DNA from: Flavobacteriales bacterium
Lineage (GTDB): Bacteria; Bacteroidota; Bacteroidia; Flavobacteriales_F; PHOS-HE28
Reading direction: 5' to 3'
DNA length: 16,973 nucleotides
NCBI GenBank assembly: GCA_016715995.1
Contig: JADJXF010000031.1
Location: 1 to 16,973 of the forward strand
Positions 14,514 to 16,973 of this stretch are shown piece by piece. A program made the translations under genes and the position numbers. The notes below the pieces were generated by a model that saw only the letters and a list, made by a program, of their open reading frames with translations, was not told the DNA's origin and ran no database searches. Every line of letters starts with the position of its first letter. Positions within the stretch are counted from its first letter, which is position 1.

Positions 14514-16973
14514 ATGCGCCTCTGCATCATCGCTTTCTGCCTAATTGGTTCATCGCTCCAGCTGAGTGCGCAGCGCAGCGCGGATGAGTACCTGGTGTTA
14601 GCGCTCGAAACGCTTCAATCCGATGCGTTGAGCGCGGAAGATATAGAGGATGCCGTGGTGAAGGACCACTACATCTCCGAAGGCTCCGGAATCACGCACA
14701 CGTACATCCGCCAGCGTTGGCAAGGCATCGAGGTGTGGAACGCCGATATCGCAATCCACCAAAGGCCGGATGGGAGCATCCTTTCGGTGAGCAATGGAGC
14801 CTGGGCACGCCTATCCGAACGGGTGAATGCCACCAGCCCCGGAATCAGTGGATCCGCAGCGCTCGCGTCGGTGCTCGCTGTCAATCTGCCTGGCCGGGGC
14901 GTGCCCGCGTTGCTGACCACCGAGGACGGAGGCAAGCGCTTGGTCTTCGACAGCGAGGGCTTTAGCGATGAATCCCCGTTTGTGCAGCTCGTGTACCAAC
15001 CCGTTGGCGAATCATTGCGGTTGGCCTGGAATGTCAACCACTACACACCCGATGGCACGCATTGGTGGAACGTGCGCATCGATGCGATGACCGGCGAGGA
15101 AATTGACCGGAACGATTGGGTAAGCCAATGCGCATGGAATCACCCAAATCACGGCGCGGATTGCGTGCACCCAGAGGAAGCCGCGCCTTCGGCACCCGCC
15201 GCGCCAAATGATTTCAACGTTTATGGCTGGCCCACCGAGAGCCCGAGCCATGGCCCACGCACACAGCGCAATGCACCCTGGACACTGGGCGGCATCGCAT
15301 CGCCCTACGGCTGGCAGGATACCAACGGGGCCAATGGCGCCGAGTACACCATCACGCGTGGCAACAACGTATGGGCGCAAGAGGATATTGACAATAATAA
15401 TGGGACCGTCGGCTTCTCGCCAGATGGCGGCGCAACCCTCGACTTCGATTTCACCATCAACCTCGGCGGTGCGCCCAGCACCTATCAGGGCGCGCTCATC
15501 ACCAACCTGTACTACTGGAACAACACGCTGCACGATGTGCTGTACGGGTATGGCTTCAATGAGGCCTCCGGCAACTTCCAGCAGAACAACTACGGACGGG
15601 GCGGTACCGGGAACGATTATGTGCTGGCGGATGCACTGGATGGCGGCGGCACCAACAACGCCAATTTCGCCACGCCTGCTGATGGCACGCGGCCGCGCAT
15701 GCAGATGTACAGGTGGACGTACACCACACCCAACCGCACCAGCGACCTGGACAACGGTGTCATCTCGCACGAGTACGGCCATGGCGTGAGCAACCGGCTC
15801 GTAGGTGGCCCCGCTAACGTGAATTGCCTCACCAATGTGGAGCAGATGGGTGAGGGCTGGAGCGATTACCTGGCGCTTGTAATGACGATCAAAGCCGGCG
15901 ATACGGGCCCCATGCCGCGCGGCGTGGGTACATACCTGGTAGGGCAGCCCATTACTGGAGGAGGCATCCGGCCAGCACCGTATAGCACGAATTTCGGGCT
16001 GAACGGCTACACATACGCCTCCACGAACAACACGTCGTTGACCGTGCCGCACGGCATTGGATTCGTCTGGTGCACCATCCTTTGGGAAATGACCTGGGAG
16101 CTGATCGGTATCCATGGCCTCGATCCGAACATCTACACCGGCACGGGCGGCAACAACATCGCAATGCGCCTGGTGATCGAGGCGATGAAGCTCACACCCT
16201 GCAATCCAGGCTTCGTCCAAGGACGTGATGCCATCTTGCTCGCCGACCAGAATCTCTATGGCGGAGTGAACCAGACCGCCCTTTGGTCGGCCTTCGCACG
16301 ACGCGGATTGGGCAGCGGCGCGAACCAGGGGACTGTCGGAAGCCGCATCGATCAAGTGGAATCCTATAGCACCCCGGTCCCTACCAATGTGGGGGTTTCC
16401 AGCATCACTGAACCGGGGACCGGTACACTCTACCACTGTCCAGCCGCGCCCATCACAGTGCGGGCCGTGGTGCGCAACTATGGCTCCGTTGCCCAAAGCA
16501 ATTTCCCGGTGCGCTACCGCGTGGATGGCGGTTCCTGGGTCACGCAGAACGTACCTGGTCCGCTTGCCGCCGGTGCATCAACCACGGTGACGTTCACCAC
16601 CCCCTTCACAATCGCCACCACCGGAGCTCATACACTGGATGTGGAGACCAATCTCGCAGGTGACCTCTACCCGACGGACAACGGTGCGACGCGCAGTCTT
16701 ACGGTGACCACCGGCACTACGGTATTGGCCCCGTACAGCGAGGGGCTCTCCGCAGCTTCGCCCACACCTGCTGGTTGGGCGCTCCAGAATCCGGACAACT
16801 CGTATACCTGGAGCACCATAGTTCCAACCAACGGACCCGCTCCCGCCTGCACCTCCTCGCGCGCCTGGTTCATCGACAACTACAACTACAATGGTGTTGG
16901 ACAAGAGGATCGATTGATTACCCCGCTTGTGAACATGGTCGGACTCGCCGGCACACGGCTGCGCTTCGATCGC
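14514..16973 (+). CDS. Secreted M36 (fungalysin-type) metallopeptidase, 3' end cut
   Basis: A secreted zinc endopeptidase; 820 codons are visible and the frame is open at the window end. ATG at 14514 gives a signal peptide (MRLCIIAFCLIGSSLQLSAQ). An in-frame ATG at 14460 is possible but would bury that signal. Residues 20-200 form a propeptide-like region (HTYIRQRWQGIEVWNADIAIH, HWWNVRIDAMTGEE). The catalytic domain carries HEYGHGVSNRLVGGPAN (419-435), with zinc ligands His419 and His423 and catalytic Glu420, then GEGWSDYLAL, giving the third ligand Glu447. Near 622-735 lies a CARDB-like beta-sandwich (VVRNYGSVAQSNFPVRYRVDGG). From about 737 a choice-of-anchor J or MAM-like domain begins (PAGWALQNPDNSYTWS). 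In this phylum such proteins usually end with a type IX secretion sorting domain, which would lie beyond the window. Confidence 0.93.
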   Translation, partial: MRLCIIAFCLIGSSLQLSAQRSADEYLVLALETLQSDALSAEDIEDAVVKDHYISEGSGITHTYIRQRWQGIEVWNADIAIHQRPDGSILSVSNGAWARLSERVNATSPGISGSAALASVLAVNLPGRGVPALLTTEDGGKRLVFDSEGFSDESPFVQLVYQPVGESLRLAWNVNHYTPDGTHWWNVRIDAMTGEEIDRNDWVSQCAWNHPNHGADCVHPEEAAPSAPAAPNDFNVYGWPTESPSHGPRTQRNAPWTLGGIASPYGWQDTNGANGAEYTITRGNNVWAQEDIDNNNGTVGFSPDGGATLDFDFTINLGGAPSTYQGALITNLYYWNNTLHDVLYGYGFNEASGNFQQNNYGRGGTGNDYVLADALDGGGTNNANFATPADGTRPRMQMYRWTYTTPNRTSDLDNGVISHEYGHGVSNRLVGGPANVNCLTNVEQMGEGWSDYLALVMTIKAGDTGPMPRGVGTYLVGQPITGGGIRPAPYSTNFGLNGYTYASTNNTSLTVPHGIGFVWCTILWEMTWELIGIHGLDPNIYTGTGGNNIAMRLVIEAMKLTPCNPGFVQGRDAILLADQNLYGGVNQTALWSAFARRGLGSGANQGTVGSRIDQVESYSTPVPTNVGVSSITEPGTGTLYHCPAAPITVRAVVRNYGSVAQSNFPVRYRVDGGSWVTQNVPGPLAAGASTTVTFTTPFTIATTGAHTLDVETNLAGDLYPTDNGATRSLTVTTGTTVLAPYSEGLSAASPTPAGWALQNPDNSYTWSTIVPTNGPAPACTSSRAWFIDNYNYNGVGQEDRLITPLVNMVGLAGTRLRFDR

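Noticed and set aside
15012..16496. A 494-codon open frame on the minus strand across the M36 gene
   Set aside because: It is antisense to a clear peptidase gene with catalytic motifs. Its translation has no recognisable domain, and long antisense frames are common in GC-rich DNA.

Overview
The window looks like chromosome from a GC-rich member of the Bacteroidota, most likely in or near Flavobacteriales. This is inferred from gene families, since no rRNA is present. Pointers are a HU-CCDC81/SPOR protein, a TonB receptor with an N-terminal carboxypeptidase-like domain, a DUF7793-like small protein, a Bacteroidota-type DprA, a BrxA/BrxB bacilliredoxin, an M36 peptidase with anchor-type C-terminal domains, and TAnnTTTG-like promoter boxes in place of clear Shine-Dalgarno sites. 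The content is housekeeping and cell-envelope. I see no phage, insertion sequence, CRISPR array, tRNA or rRNA.

Left part (1-3939). A type I asparaginase (cut by the window edge) follows a TatD nuclease on the minus strand with an ATGA overlap. Diverging from them are a family 9 glycosyltransferase (heptosyltransferase-like) and a 120-residue hypothetical protein, also joined by ATGA. A hotdog acyl-CoA thioesterase (minus) and a HemJ-family membrane protein (plus) then diverge from a 44-base gap.

Middle (3936-11117). Six minus-strand genes are packed tightly and may form one transcript read from 11117 downward: TonB-dependent receptor, GT-C type membrane glycosyltransferase, kdsB, HU-CCDC81/SPOR protein, DUF7793-like protein, and a small secreted propeller-like protein. 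Gaps are -1, -4, 16, 43 and 6 bases. KdsB activates Kdo for lipopolysaccharide, so the first three genes share an outer-membrane theme. The family 9 glycosyltransferase at 1445 fits the same theme but is a separate unit.

Right part (11206-16973). DprA (competence and recombination) diverges from the receptor. Next comes a glutamate dehydrogenase whose first 250 bases carry several reading-frame breaks although the rest is intact; sequencing error is the likeliest cause. A strong two-way terminator separates it from a convergent bacilliredoxin gene. Diverging from that gene, a secreted M36 metallopeptidase runs off the end of the window.

The least explained structure is a dispersed intergenic repeat built on GGTTGAGGGTTG and its complement, found at 1338-1429 and 12322-12450. 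One 16-base stretch is shared exactly, in opposite orientation, by the two copies. No stretch over 300 bases lacks a gene. The largest gaps are 12313-12505 (repeat and a promoter box), 14341-14513 (promoter region) and 1333-1444 (repeat and promoter). I did not find a convincing new multi-gene system; the repeat family, the unusual HemJ homologue and the possible leaderless starts are the best leads.
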